15,733 nt of DNA from an uncultured Bacilli bacterium (GCA_934096605.1 CAKOMI010000027.1:1-15733), one strand, 5' to 3'; counted from the first letter of the stretch, positions 7,291 through 15,334 are shown. Notes: generated from the sequence alone by a model not told the origin. Numbers and translations are program-made.

Positions 7291-7904
7291 AGTATAACGA
7301 AGAAGAAAACATGCTAATAGACATGGTAAGTGATGCTAACGAAGAAATAAAAGATTCCTTATATAATAGATATGAAGAATTAATATATTTTTATATCAAA
7401 AAATACTCTAGTGTCGCTACCAAACTTGGAATAGAATACAGTGAATTATGTCAAGAAGTAAATCTTGCCTTTGCTGGCGCAATTAGTAGCTATGATAGTG
7501 AAAAAGATGCTAATTTTAAAACGTTTGTTAATATCTGTCTTAAAAGAAGAATAATTAATCTTCTTAGAAGTGCTAAAACAGACAAAAAAATTCAAGACAA
7601 AAAAAACTTATCCTTAGACTATATCTATAATGAAGAAGGTACATCACTAAAAGACGTTTTACCAGATAATTTAGCAGATCCATCTAGAAAATCCCTAGAA
7701 AAAGAAAACCTACATGAATTAATAGCCAAGATAACTAGGCAACTTTCACCTACTGAACAAGAAATATTTAATTATATGGTCGATGGTTTAAATAAAGAAC
7801 AAATAAGTGCTATAACTGATAAATCACTTAAACAAGTAGAAAATACTATAACTCGTATTAGAAAAAAAGTGAGAATATTAATGGAGAGTGAGAGTAATGC
7901 ATAA
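7287..7904 (+). CDS. Sigma-70 family RNA polymerase sigma factor, SigH-like
   Basis: This 205-residue protein contains sigma region 2 (about 25-97; core recognition and -10 binding, including ELCQEVNLAFAGAISSYD and FVNICLKRRIINLLRS) and region 4 (about 150-197; an HTH with LSPTEQEIFNYMVDG and ITRIRKKVR). Regions 1 and 3 are lacking. Size, domain content and place between rlmB and secE-nusG match SigH of Bacillus, which drives stationary-phase and early sporulation or competence genes. Whether this organism sporulates cannot be told from the window. It starts at the ATGA overlap with rlmB, with GGGAGG about 7 nt before. The next gene starts inside its 3' end, so a membrane protein is co-expressed with it. 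Confidence 0.85.
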   Translation: MKYNEEENMLIDMVSDANEEIKDSLYNRYEELIYFYIKKYSSVATKLGIEYSELCQEVNLAFAGAISSYDSEKDANFKTFVNICLKRRIINLLRSAKTDKKIQDKKNLSLDYIYNEEGTSLKDVLPDNLADPSRKSLEKENLHELIAKITRQLSPTEQEIFNYMVDGLNKEQISAITDKSLKQVENTITRIRKKVRILMESESNA

Positions 7905-8565
7905 AAAAGAATTAAAAAAAATAATTTTAAGTATCATCGTTATTATTTTATTTAGCCTGGTTTTAGTAACTATCTTTAGTTTTAATAAAAATAGTGAAAA
8001 CATTGAATTTAATGGTGCGAATAATACTGAAGAAGATAGTTTAAAAGAAGAACAAGACACATTTACAAATAATAGTGATATTGAAGAAAAAGATATTAGA
8101 TTACTAGTTGAAGAAAAAAGACTAGCTTTAAAAGAATACCTATCCCATGTAAAATACTACAAACTAAGTGATATTAGTACTAACTATCAAAGTAGTGATG
8201 ATTCATATATAGGTATACCACAGTCTTTCTTTAGTGGCTTAAAAGAGCTTGTGACTGATGAGTTATATAATAGTTATTTTAGTCAATGTACACTTGTGGA
8301 AACTAATAATAATCCTTCTATAAAAGAAAATATATATGCATCGCCAATCAATTTATTTGATGAAACCTATACCAATAGTGCGGTTGCCGTAAATGACGTT
8401 AACACTGAGATTCTTATCTTGAAAAATGCAACTAATGAAAGAATAGAAGCTAAAGAAGAAATAAAAATATGTTCTGCTGACACAAATTCATGTACTAGAG
8501 ATAGTTTTTATAGCCTTGTTTTAGAAAAAGAAAATGAAATATGGAAAATAGCAAAAATTAGCTAA
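7897..8565 (+). CDS. Membrane-anchored protein of unknown function, coupled to the sigma factor
   Basis: This protein has 222 residues: a basic N-terminus, one TM helix (about 9-28), an Asp/Glu/Asn-rich linker of about 45 residues, then an extracytoplasmic domain with two nearby Cys (IKICSADTNSCTRD) and an NTF2-like-looking C-terminus (FYSLVLEKENEIWKIAKIS). The N-terminal helix has no lipobox. I do not recognise the family. ATG 7897 is chosen, with GGAG at 7883-7886 upstream; GTG 7888 in the same frame has no room for a ribosome site. The ORF begins 8 nt before the end of the sigma factor gene, so the two are likely coupled. An anti-sigma or sensory role is possible from position alone, but the 8-residue cytoplasmic part is too short for a classical anti-sigma domain. 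Confidence 0.75.
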   Translation: MHKKELKKIILSIIVIILFSLVLVTIFSFNKNSENIEFNGANNTEEDSLKEEQDTFTNNSDIEEKDIRLLVEEKRLALKEYLSHVKYYKLSDISTNYQSSDDSYIGIPQSFFSGLKELVTDELYNSYFSQCTLVETNNNPSIKENIYASPINLFDETYTNSAVAVNDVNTEILILKNATNERIEAKEEIKICSADTNSCTRDSFYSLVLEKENEIWKIAKIS

Positions 8566-8571
8566 AATCTA

Positions 8572-8600
8572 TTGCAAAACACTTAAGTTTATGGTAATTT
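8572..8600 (+). promoter_or_regulatory. Possible secE-nusG promoter
   Basis: TTGCAA (8572-8577), 17 nt, TAATTT (8595-8600), with TG one base before the -10. Both hexamers are imperfect, so this is tentative. Confidence 0.3.
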
Positions 8601-8630
8601 ATAGTTATCAACACGGAAGTGTTTTTATTT
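8576..8630 (+). promoter_or_regulatory. Candidate attenuator in the secE leader
   Basis: A short hairpin AACAC (8610-8614), loop GGAA, GTGTT (8619-8623) is followed by TTTATTT, like a weak terminator. Its 3' arm can instead pair over a longer range: AAAACACTT (8576-8584) with AAGTGTTTT (8617-8625), 9 bp. The two structures exclude each other. Confidence 0.35.
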
Positions 8631-8650
8631 TGGAAAAATTGGAGGGTAAT

Positions 8651-8869
8651 ATGGCAAAAGAAAGTAAAATTAAATCAGCCAAAAAAACAAAAAAAGTTAA
8701 AAAACCAAGTTACTTAAAAGAAGTAAAAGATGAAATGAAGAAGGTAAGTTTTCCTAGTGCTAAAGAAGTTATAAAGTACACATTTGCTACTATCTTAATC
8801 GTTTTATTCTTAGTAGGTTTCTTCCTATTATTATCTGCATTTATGTCTTGGTTAAAGGAGGCTATTTAA
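8651..8869 (+). CDS. secE: Preprotein translocase subunit SecE
   Basis: This 72-residue single-TM subunit clamps SecY in the SecYEG channel. The sequence shows a Lys-rich N-terminus, the conserved amphipathic segment YLKEVKDEMKKVSFPSAKEV (21-40) that lies along the membrane, and one TM helix (about 43-66), the usual short Gram-positive form. The ATG at 8651 has GGAGGG about 4 nt upstream; an in-frame ATG at 8591 would add a 20-residue tail lying over the leader hairpin and is rejected. nusG follows after 1 nt. The small ribosomal gene rpmG, which often precedes secE in Bacillota, is not here. Confidence 0.93.
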   Translation: MAKESKIKSAKKTKKVKKPSYLKEVKDEMKKVSFPSAKEVIKYTFATILIVLFLVGFFLLLSAFMSWLKEAI

Positions 8870-8870
8870 T

Positions 8871-9404
8871 ATGGATAAAAAATGGTATGTTGTAACAACT
8901 TATTCAGGTCATGAAGAATCAGTTAAAGAAAAATTATTAATGCGTACTGAATCAATGGGAATGCAAGATAATATTTTCCGTGTAATTGTTCCTGAAACAA
9001 CTGAAATTGAAATTAAAGATGGTGTAAAAAAAGAAAAAAAGAAAAAAATGTTTCCAAGTTATGTCTTAGTAGAAATGGTTATGAGTGATGAAGCTTGGTA
9101 TATCGTTCGTAATACACCAGGCGTAACTGGCTTTATTGGTTCAAGTGGTAAAGGGGCTAAACCAACACCTCTACTACCAGAAGAAATAGATCATATCTTA
9201 GTTCAGATGGGTATGAGTCGTGTTGACATTGAAGATGAACTTGCAAGTGGCGACAAAGTAGGTATAGTCGATGGACCATTTAAAGGAATGGAAGGTAATA
9301 TTAAAGATATCGACCTAGAAAATAATCGTATCACTGTGATGATTGATTTATTTGGTCAAGAAACAAGTGTTGAAGTTGAGCCATTCCAAGTACAAAAGAA
9401 ATAA
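8871..9404 (+). CDS. nusG: Transcription termination/antitermination factor NusG
   Basis: This 177-residue protein binds RNA polymerase beside the clamp and modulates pausing, elongation and coupling. The NGN domain (about 3-115) begins KWYVVTTYSGHEESVKEKL and includes FPSYVLVEMVMSDEAWYIVR and NTPGVTGFIG. The C-terminal KOW domain (about 127-175) contains GDKVGIVDGPFKGMEGNI. A Lys-rich linker (KKEKKKK, 53-59) within NGN matches Bacillota homologues. It is co-transcribed with secE and ends in a terminator whose stem takes in its stop codon. In most Bacillota rplK and rplA follow; here they do not. Confidence 0.96.
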   Translation: MDKKWYVVTTYSGHEESVKEKLLMRTESMGMQDNIFRVIVPETTEIEIKDGVKKEKKKKMFPSYVLVEMVMSDEAWYIVRNTPGVTGFIGSSGKGAKPTPLLPEEIDHILVQMGMSRVDIEDELASGDKVGIVDGPFKGMEGNIKDIDLENNRITVMIDLFGQETSVEVEPFQVQKK

Positions 9405-9422
9405 CTGCTTAGCAGTTTTTTT
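9403..9422 (+). terminator. Rho-independent terminator after nusG
   Basis: AACTGC (9403-9408), 3-nt loop TTA, GCAGTT (9412-9417), then T's to 9421. The stem begins inside the nusG TAA stop codon (9402-9404). Confidence 0.85.
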
Positions 9423-9443
9423 GCTATTAAGAAAGGATTTTAT

Positions 9444-10637
9444 ATGCAAAAAATAGGAATTATAGGTGGTGGACCATCGGGTTTAACCGCGGCTATATTT
9501 AGTAAAACAAAATTTAACGAGGTAACTATTCTCGAAAAAAATAAAAATTGTGGCAAGAAACTCTTATTAACAGGCTCTGGTAAATGTAACTATTGGAATG
9601 ATGATATGAGTATTACCCATTTTCATAGTAGTAATACAAAAATACTAAAAAATATTATAACTGAAGAGTTAAAAACAATGGCTTTAGAATTCACGAGAAA
9701 TATCGGTATCATCCCAACTGTTAAAAATGGCTATTATTATCCCATTACTAAGGAATCATTTACTATGCAAATGGCTCTTCTAAGAGAATGCCAAAATAAA
9801 GGTATTGTTATTAAAAATGAATGTAATGTTATTGATATAAAGAAAGTAAATGATAGTTTTATTGTTAAAACACCGACCGAAACTCTAAAATTTGATAAGA
9901 TAATTATTGCAACTGGTGGTTTAAGTTATCCCAAAACTGGTTCAGATGGGGCAGGGTATACCTTAGTAAAAGAAACAACCATCGTGCCTCCTAAGCCATC
10001 CTTAGTTCAGTTAACCATTGAAGCAGATTTCTTAAAAAAATGGGCTGGTATTAGAACAATGGCAACTGTAACTCTTCTTAAAAATAATCAAGTAATAAAA
10101 ACTGAAACGGGAGAAATTCAACTTACTGATTATGGTGCCAGTGGCATATGTATTTTTAATATTAGTAGAGAGGCTGAAGATGGTGATATATTAGAAATTA
10201 ATTTTTGTCCTTTTTTAGAAACATCTTTAGAAGAATTTTTAACCATAGAAAATAAAAGACTTGAAAATAGAAAACTAAGAGAACTACTTGAAAACATCCT
10301 TCACTTTAAATTAGTTGATATTGTGCTTAATAAATCCGGTATAAATGGTAATTTAAACTATGCGGCATTACCCAAAAAAGAACGCCAAAAACTAACTGAA
10401 TTATGCACATCATTAAAACTTAAAATAACTGGTAACAAAGGATTTTTAACGGCTCAAGTAACAAATGGTGGTATTTCCTTAAGTGAATTAAACCCTGAAA
10501 CACTAATGTCTAAAAAAATAAAAAATCTTTTTTATGCTGGTGAGGTTATTGATATTGATGGGGACTGTGGTGGTTATAACTTAATGACTGCCTTCATGAC
10601 AGGTATAAAAGCAGGGCGGGGTGCTAGAAATGATTAG
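9444..10637 (+). CDS. HI0933/YhiN (BaiN-like) family FAD-dependent oxidoreductase
   Basis: This 397-residue flavoprotein has a Rossmann FAD-binding N-terminus GIIGGGPSG (5-13) with E31 at the end of strand 2. It carries the family-specific GKKLLLTGSGKCN motif (37-49), the middle motif ATGGLSYPKTGSDGAGY (about 156-172), and the C-terminal LFYAGEVIDIDGDCGGYN stretch that completes the FAD pocket. Members are called NAD(P)/FAD-dependent oxidoreductases. BaiN of Clostridium scindens was proposed to act in bile-acid dehydroxylation, but most homologues have no assigned substrate, and none is inferred here. The ATG at 9444 has AAAGGA 6 nt upstream (9432-9437). No promoter of its own is evident after the nusG terminator, so it may depend on read-through. 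The next flavoprotein gene overlaps it by 8 nt. Confidence 0.88.
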   Translation: MQKIGIIGGGPSGLTAAIFSKTKFNEVTILEKNKNCGKKLLLTGSGKCNYWNDDMSITHFHSSNTKILKNIITEELKTMALEFTRNIGIIPTVKNGYYYPITKESFTMQMALLRECQNKGIVIKNECNVIDIKKVNDSFIVKTPTETLKFDKIIIATGGLSYPKTGSDGAGYTLVKETTIVPPKPSLVQLTIEADFLKKWAGIRTMATVTLLKNNQVIKTETGEIQLTDYGASGICIFNISREAEDGDILEINFCPFLETSLEEFLTIENKRLENRKLRELLENILHFKLVDIVLNKSGINGNLNYAALPKKERQKLTELCTSLKLKITGNKGFLTAQVTNGGISLSELNPETLMSKKIKNLFYAGEVIDIDGDCGGYNLMTAFMTGIKAGRGARND

Positions 10638-12210
10638 AATAAAAAATTTAAAAATAAGTGTCAAAGAAAATCAAGAAGTTGCCCTTTTAAAAAAAATAAC
10701 AAAGGAACTAAGAACAACACCAACCAATTACGAAATTAAAAAGCGCTCAATTGATGCTAGAGATAAATCAGATATTTTCTATGTCTATGATATATTTGCT
10801 GATGTGCCACATGAAGAAAAAATACTAAAACATAATAAAAAACTAGAGCAAGTAATACCAAAGAAATATGTGTTTCCGTATCAAACTAAAGAGCAAATTA
10901 GTCCTAAAATAGTAGTAGTAGGTTCTGGACCAGCTGGCTTATTTTGTGCTTATCATTTAGCCAAACAAAACTTAAACCCAATTATTATTGAACGTGGTGA
11001 ATGTATCGAAAAAAGAGTTGCAACTGTCGAAAAATTTTGGACAACTAACGAATTAAATGAAAAATCAAATGTTCAGTTTGGTGAAGGTGGTGCTGGTACA
11101 TTTTCTGATGGTAAATTAAATACTCTAGTTAAAGATAAAAACTTAAGAGGCACAAGAGTACTAGAACTATTTGTTAAGTTTGGAGCTCCCAAAGAAATTC
11201 TTTATGATTCTCATCCTCATATAGGGACAGATATTTTAAGAAATGTCGTTAAAAATATGCGTGAAGAAATAATTTCACTAGGTGGTAAGTTTTATTTTAA
11301 TACAACCTTAACAGATATCAAAATAAAAAATAACAAAGTAAGCGATATTGAATTAAATCATAATACTTGGCTAAAAACAGATTACTTAGTTCTAGCAATT
11401 GGTCATTCTGCCCGTGATACCTTTGAAATGCTTTATGAGAGAAATATCCCTATGCATTCTAAACCATTTGCTGTAGGTGTAAGAATTGAACACGAAAAAG
11501 AATTAATAGATAATTCTCAGTATGGCGATTTAAAAAGATATTTACCACCAGCTAGTTATAAATTAACATATCAAACCAAAGAAAAAAGAGGCGTTTATAC
11601 TTTTTGTATGTGTCCAGGAGGATTTGTAGTAAACTCTTCTAGCGAAAAAAATCGTCTTGTTATCAATGGTATGAGTAACTATAAAAGAGAATCTTCTTCT
11701 TCCAATAGTGCAGTTATTGTAACTATTTCCTCTAAAGATTTTGGCGATAAGCCACTAGATGGTATGTACTATCAAAGGGCTTTAGAAGAACAAGCCTATA
11801 AAATAAAAAATGGTAAAATTCCTTCGCAAAGATTAATTGATTTTTATAAAAATGTTGAAACAAAAGAATTCCCTAAATTTAAAGGTAGTCATAAAGGACT
11901 TACTAGTGGTGCTAATTTAAACTTGATTTTACCATCCATAATTACTGATGCCATAAAAGAAGCATTACCTGAGTTTGGTAAAAAAATAAAAGGTTTTGAT
12001 AATGATGATGCTATACTTTTAGGTATTGAGACGCGTTCCTCTTCCCCAGTTCGTATAGAAAGAAATGAAGACTGTGTCTCACTTACCTCCAATTTATATC
12101 CTTGTGGCGAAGGAGCAGGCTACGCAGGTGGCATAACCTCTAGTGCTATGGATGGAATTAAAGTTTCTGAATGTTTAGTAAAAAATATTATAGATTCTAA
12201 TCGTGGCTAA
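10630..12210 (+). CDS. COG2509-like FAD-dependent dehydrogenase of unknown substrate
   Basis: This 526-residue protein begins with an extra N-terminal domain of about 90 residues (IRIKNLKISVKENQ...), followed by the FAD Rossmann motif VVVGSGPAG (95-103) with E121-R122. It has the family-typical NVQFGEGGAGTFSDGKL (147-163), GIETRSSSPVRI near 475, and the closing CGEGAGYAGGITSSAMDG (about 492-510). This arrangement is that of the long, uncharacterised FAD-dependent dehydrogenases found across Bacillota; the physiological substrate is not known. ATG 10630 lies inside the upstream gene (8-nt overlap); a GTG at 10621 in the same frame is a possible alternative, and neither has a good Shine-Dalgarno, which fits translational coupling. 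It ends in its own terminator. It is a different family from its upstream neighbour, not a tandem duplicate. Confidence 0.87.
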   Translation: MIRIKNLKISVKENQEVALLKKITKELRTTPTNYEIKKRSIDARDKSDIFYVYDIFADVPHEEKILKHNKKLEQVIPKKYVFPYQTKEQISPKIVVVGSGPAGLFCAYHLAKQNLNPIIIERGECIEKRVATVEKFWTTNELNEKSNVQFGEGGAGTFSDGKLNTLVKDKNLRGTRVLELFVKFGAPKEILYDSHPHIGTDILRNVVKNMREEIISLGGKFYFNTTLTDIKIKNNKVSDIELNHNTWLKTDYLVLAIGHSARDTFEMLYERNIPMHSKPFAVGVRIEHEKELIDNSQYGDLKRYLPPASYKLTYQTKEKRGVYTFCMCPGGFVVNSSSEKNRLVINGMSNYKRESSSSNSAVIVTISSKDFGDKPLDGMYYQRALEEQAYKIKNGKIPSQRLIDFYKNVETKEFPKFKGSHKGLTSGANLNLILPSIITDAIKEALPEFGKKIKGFDNDDAILLGIETRSSSPVRIERNEDCVSLTSNLYPCGEGAGYAGGITSSAMDGIKVSECLVKNIIDSNRG

Positions 12211-12224
12211 TAAGCCACTTTTTT
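12203..12224 (+). terminator. Rho-independent terminator after the COG2509-like gene
   Basis: GTGGCT (12203-12208), 4-nt loop AATA, AGCCAC (12213-12218), then six T's. The left arm encodes the last codons and the TAA stop (12208-12210) lies across arm and loop. Confidence 0.88.
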
Positions 12225-12384
12225 ATGTAAAACAAGCAAAAACGTACAAATTGTCCGAAAAATTATGTGAAAACAGTACAATGTTCTTAAAAACGTCAAT
12301 ATTTACTAGCATAACAGTATTACATACATGTTAATTTTTATAACATAAACTGTATCAATCATGTCTAAGTAAACTATTACTCTC

Positions 12385-12413
12385 TTTTCATAAATAAAAA
12401 ACTATGATAAAAT
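12385..12413 (+). promoter_or_regulatory. Nucleoside kinase-gap promoter (extended -10)
   Basis: TTTTCA (12385-12390), 17 nt, TAAAAT (12408-12413), with TG one base before the -10. Transcription should start near 12420, giving a leader of about 20 nt before ATG 12440 and ruling out the in-frame ATG at 12404. Confidence 0.65.
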
Positions 12414-12439
12414 TAATTAGAATAAAAGAGGGATTAAAA

Positions 12440-14074
12440 ATGGAATACGTAAAAATAACATTAAATGATGGCACTATAAAAGAATGTCCAAAAGATACAA
12501 CTTATTATGAATTAAGTAAATCACTAGGTAAAGAAAAAGACACAATAGCTGTAAGAGTAAATAATGAGGTTTTTCCATTAGATGCTAAAATAAGAAAAGA
12601 CGAAAATGTCGAGTTACTAGATGTTAAAACCTTATCTGGCTATAAAATATATCAATCAGGCTTAAAATTTCTTTTTATAGTTGCTGTTTCCAAACTATTT
12701 CCTGAAAGCATTGTTCATTTTCTTCACAGTGTACCAAAAGGTATTCTATGTGAAATAGATATGCCTCACAACATTACGGGTATAGACGTTTCCAATATTA
12801 AAAGAGAAATGGCCAAAATAGTTGAAAAAAAAGAACGAATTATTCGTTATAACATGGATGTTAAAGAAACAAGTAAATATTTTACAAGTAAAGAAGAATA
12901 TGAAAAGGCCAGTAACATTGCAAGTCTTCCTAATGATGTAGTAACTCTTTATAGACTAGAAAATAAATTAAATTATTTTTATACTTTTATGCCATATGAT
13001 ACCTCAGTTATCAACCGTTTTGAACTAGTATTCTTAGGTCGCAACCGGATAGTCTTAGTTTGTCCAAGTCCACAAAGCAATGGCCTTATTCCGGAGTATG
13101 TTCACTATGAAAATATTGTATCTAATTTTATGGCTAGCAAAACATGGCTAAGAAGAATGAAATCCCCATATTTATCAGATATGAATTCTTTAGTAAGTGC
13201 ATCTAAAATAAATGAATTTATTAAATCAAATGAAATTCTATATATGGAAGATTTAATTAAAGCCAGTGATAAAATTATTTCTATGCGTGATGTTAAGATG
13301 GTTTTAATTGCGGGACCTTCTTCTAGTGGTAAAACAACAACTATGAAAAGATTAAAATCAATACTAAAAGCCCGTGGCTATGAACCTATCGGTATATCAA
13401 CAGATGATTTCTTTGTTGATAGAGAAGATACACCTAAAAATGATTTAGGAGAAAAAGATTTTGAATGTTTACAAGCCATCGACTTAGAACTATTTAATAA
13501 AACATTAGAAAAACTACTAAACGAAGAAGAAGTTGAACTACCAGAATATGACTTTATAAATGGTAAAAAAGTGTTTAAAGGAAGTAAAGTCAAACTAAAA
13601 GATAATAGCCTTCTTTTAATCGAAGGATTACATTGTTTAAATGATGACTTAATTCCATACATAGATTCTAAATATAAGTTTAAAATATACTTAAGCCCAT
13701 TTATACCTCTTAATATTGATCGCCATAACTACATATCAACATTAGATTTACGTCTTATTAGAAGAATAGTCCGTGATAATCGTACTAGAGGTAAAAAAGT
13801 TGATGAAACAATTAAAGAATGGCAAGTAGTAAGAAAAGGTGAAGAAAATTATATATTCCCATATGTTTATCAAGCAGACATGATTATTAACACTGCACTT
13901 GCCTATGAGATAGGAGTTTTAAAAGTTTATGCTATTCCCTTGTTATACTCAGTAGGTCTTGATAGCCCATATTACAATGAAGCAAGAAGATTAATTCATT
14001 ATTTAGAGGTCTTCTTCCCGATACCAGCTGAGTTTGTACCAAGTGGTTCAGTTTTAAGAGAATTTATAGGATAG
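12440..14074 (+). CDS. Nucleoside (uridine-type) kinase with N-terminal TGS and ThrRS-like domains
   Basis: This 544-residue protein joins three parts. A TGS-like domain (about 1-60: ITLNDGTIKECPKDTTYYELS) is followed by a region resembling the second additional domain of threonyl-tRNA synthetase (about 65-280, with IDVSNIKREMAKIVEKKERI). A phosphoribulokinase/uridine-kinase domain (about 285-500) has P-loop G292-P-S-S-S-G-K298-T-T300, followed by a STDDFFVDREDTP substrate loop and an LLIEGLHCLND Walker-B-like strand. The architecture is well known in Bacillota and Bacteroidota and annotated as nucleoside kinase; in vivo specificity is generally unproven, and pyrimidine salvage is the expected pathway. 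Start at ATG 12440 follows AGAGGG (12428-12433). gap follows 17 nt later with its own Shine-Dalgarno and no terminator between, so they are co-transcribed. Confidence 0.85.
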   Translation: MEYVKITLNDGTIKECPKDTTYYELSKSLGKEKDTIAVRVNNEVFPLDAKIRKDENVELLDVKTLSGYKIYQSGLKFLFIVAVSKLFPESIVHFLHSVPKGILCEIDMPHNITGIDVSNIKREMAKIVEKKERIIRYNMDVKETSKYFTSKEEYEKASNIASLPNDVVTLYRLENKLNYFYTFMPYDTSVINRFELVFLGRNRIVLVCPSPQSNGLIPEYVHYENIVSNFMASKTWLRRMKSPYLSDMNSLVSASKINEFIKSNEILYMEDLIKASDKIISMRDVKMVLIAGPSSSGKTTTMKRLKSILKARGYEPIGISTDDFFVDREDTPKNDLGEKDFECLQAIDLELFNKTLEKLLNEEEVELPEYDFINGKKVFKGSKVKLKDNSLLLIEGLHCLNDDLIPYIDSKYKFKIYLSPFIPLNIDRHNYISTLDLRLIRRIVRDNRTRGKKVDETIKEWQVVRKGEENYIFPYVYQADMIINTALAYEIGVLKVYAIPLLYSVGLDSPYYNEARRLIHYLEVFFPIPAEFVPSGSVLREFIG

Positions 14075-14091
14075 AAAGAAGGAATTTTATT

Positions 14092-15105
14092 ATGATAAGA
14101 GTTGCAATTAATGGCTTTGGCCGCATAGGCCGTTTAGCCTTTAGAGAAATGATTACAGGTGTCAATTTTGATGTTGTTGCCATTAATGATCTAAGTAGTG
14201 CTGAAGAACTTGCCTATTTATTAAAATATGATACTAATCATCGTCGTTTTTATGAAGATTTAATAGGCAATGTGGATAACAACATAGTTATCAACAATCA
14301 AAAATACATTCCAGTATTTAATGAAACCGACCCAGAAAACTTACCATGGGAAAGTCTTGATGTTGACTTAGTACTTGAGTGTACAGGACATTTTACCAGT
14401 CTTGAAGGTGCCCAAAAACATATTAAGGCTGGTGCTAAAAAAGTTCTTATTTCTGCACCTGGTAAAGGAGATATGAAAACCATTGTTTATGGTGTAAATG
14501 ACAATATCTTAGATGGCAGTGAGACTATTATTTCCGCAGCCTCTTGTACAACCAATTGTCTAGCGCCAGTATTAAAAGTAATCGATGACAACTTTGGTAT
14601 TAAAATGGGCTTTATGTCAACAATTCATGCTTATACAAATGATCAAGTAACATTAGACGTCGCTCATAAAAAGGGTATTAAAGAAAGAAGAGGACGTGCT
14701 TGTGCCCAAAATATCGTTCCTACCTCAACGGGTGCGGCTAAGGCAATTGATAAAGTCTTACCAAACTTGAAAGATAAACTAAGTGGTGTAGCTTACCGTG
14801 TTCCAGTAAGTGATGGCTCTATGATTGATCTAACCCTATACCTTGAAAAAAGTGTAACAAAAGAATTAATTAATGATACTTTAAGAAATAATGAAAGTGT
14901 TTGCTTAAAAACAACTAAAGACCCTATAGTATCTAGTGATGTAATTGGTATGAAAGTTGCCTCTTTAGTAGATGAATCACTAACACAGGTAATCAAAACA
15001 GAAGACCAAGAACTAGTGAAAATAGTATCATGGTATGACAACGAAATGGGCTATACCCATCAAATGATGAATACAGCCTACGCTTTATTTGAAAACGCCA
15101 AATAA
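14092..15105 (+). CDS. gap: Type I glyceraldehyde-3-phosphate dehydrogenase
   Basis: This 337-residue enzyme oxidises glyceraldehyde 3-phosphate to 1,3-bisphosphoglycerate with NAD+ in glycolysis. The NAD-binding motif NGFGRIGR is at 7-14. The catalytic S-C-T-T-N block has Cys152, and the partner His179 is in STIHAYTNDQ. The phosphate-binding segment GRACAQNIVPTSTGAAKA and the C-terminal SWYDNEMGYTHQM are intact, so it should be active. Length is normal for the family. AAGGA at 14079-14083 lies 8 nt before the ATG. It ends in a terminator that overlaps its own stop codon. pgk, a common neighbour, is not visible within the window. Confidence 0.97.
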   Translation: MIRVAINGFGRIGRLAFREMITGVNFDVVAINDLSSAEELAYLLKYDTNHRRFYEDLIGNVDNNIVINNQKYIPVFNETDPENLPWESLDVDLVLECTGHFTSLEGAQKHIKAGAKKVLISAPGKGDMKTIVYGVNDNILDGSETIISAASCTTNCLAPVLKVIDDNFGIKMGFMSTIHAYTNDQVTLDVAHKKGIKERRGRACAQNIVPTSTGAAKAIDKVLPNLKDKLSGVAYRVPVSDGSMIDLTLYLEKSVTKELINDTLRNNESVCLKTTKDPIVSSDVIGMKVASLVDESLTQVIKTEDQELVKIVSWYDNEMGYTHQMMNTAYALFENAK

Positions 15106-15116
15106 GCGTTTTTTTT
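15092..15116 (+). terminator. Rho-independent terminator overlapping the gap stop codon
   Basis: AAAACGC (15092-15098) pairs with GCGTTTT (15106-15112), with a 7-nt loop CAAATAA that contains the TAA stop (15103-15105). A tail of T's runs to 15116. Confidence 0.88.
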
Positions 15117-15221
15117 ACATTACTAAAGTTACTAACGACTCTCCATGAATAAGTGAAATAAAATTTAAATGGTATTTTTATAAATCTCCATGTTTTAGTG
15201 GGAAAATAAATTATTAAAACA

Positions 15222-15253
15222 TAAAAAAAAGACGAGGATTCACTCGCCTTTTA
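15222..15253. terminator. Possible bidirectional terminator
   Basis: AAGACGAG (15229-15236) pairs with CTCGCCTT (15243-15250) with one A-C mismatch and a GATTCA loop. A run of eight A's precedes it and TTTT follows, so it has a U-tract in both directions, stronger on the - strand. Confidence 0.4.
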
Positions 15254-15307
15254 AAGTGTATTTTGTTATCTTTAAATTGCTATATAAAAAGTAATCAAAA
15301 TACATTT
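15253..15307. repeat. Inverted repeat with 9-bp perfect core
   Basis: TGTATTTTG (15257-15265) and CAAAATACA (15296-15304) are exact reverse complements. AAA (15253-15255) and TTT (15305-15307) extend the stem past a single bulged G. The loop is 30 nt. Confidence 0.5.
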
Positions 15308-15334
15308 AAGTAATATCACATTTGAAACTATTAT

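Noticed and set aside
7878..8060. ORF on the - strand across the sigma factor/membrane protein junction
   Set aside because: It lies wholly over well-supported + strand coding sequence and has no ribosome site of its own. The same holds for the - strand ORFs at 11889-12092, 13378-13662, 14298-14483 and 14793-15041, and the + strand frame at 471-683.
12314..12353. ACAGT...ATGTTA/TAACAT...ACTGT inverted repeat upstream of the nucleoside kinase, resembling the fic half-sites
   Set aside because: The match to the fic array is only six bases of an AT-rich word, the outer arms need a 7-nt bulge, and it is a single copy upstream of the promoter. Not enough to call a shared operator.
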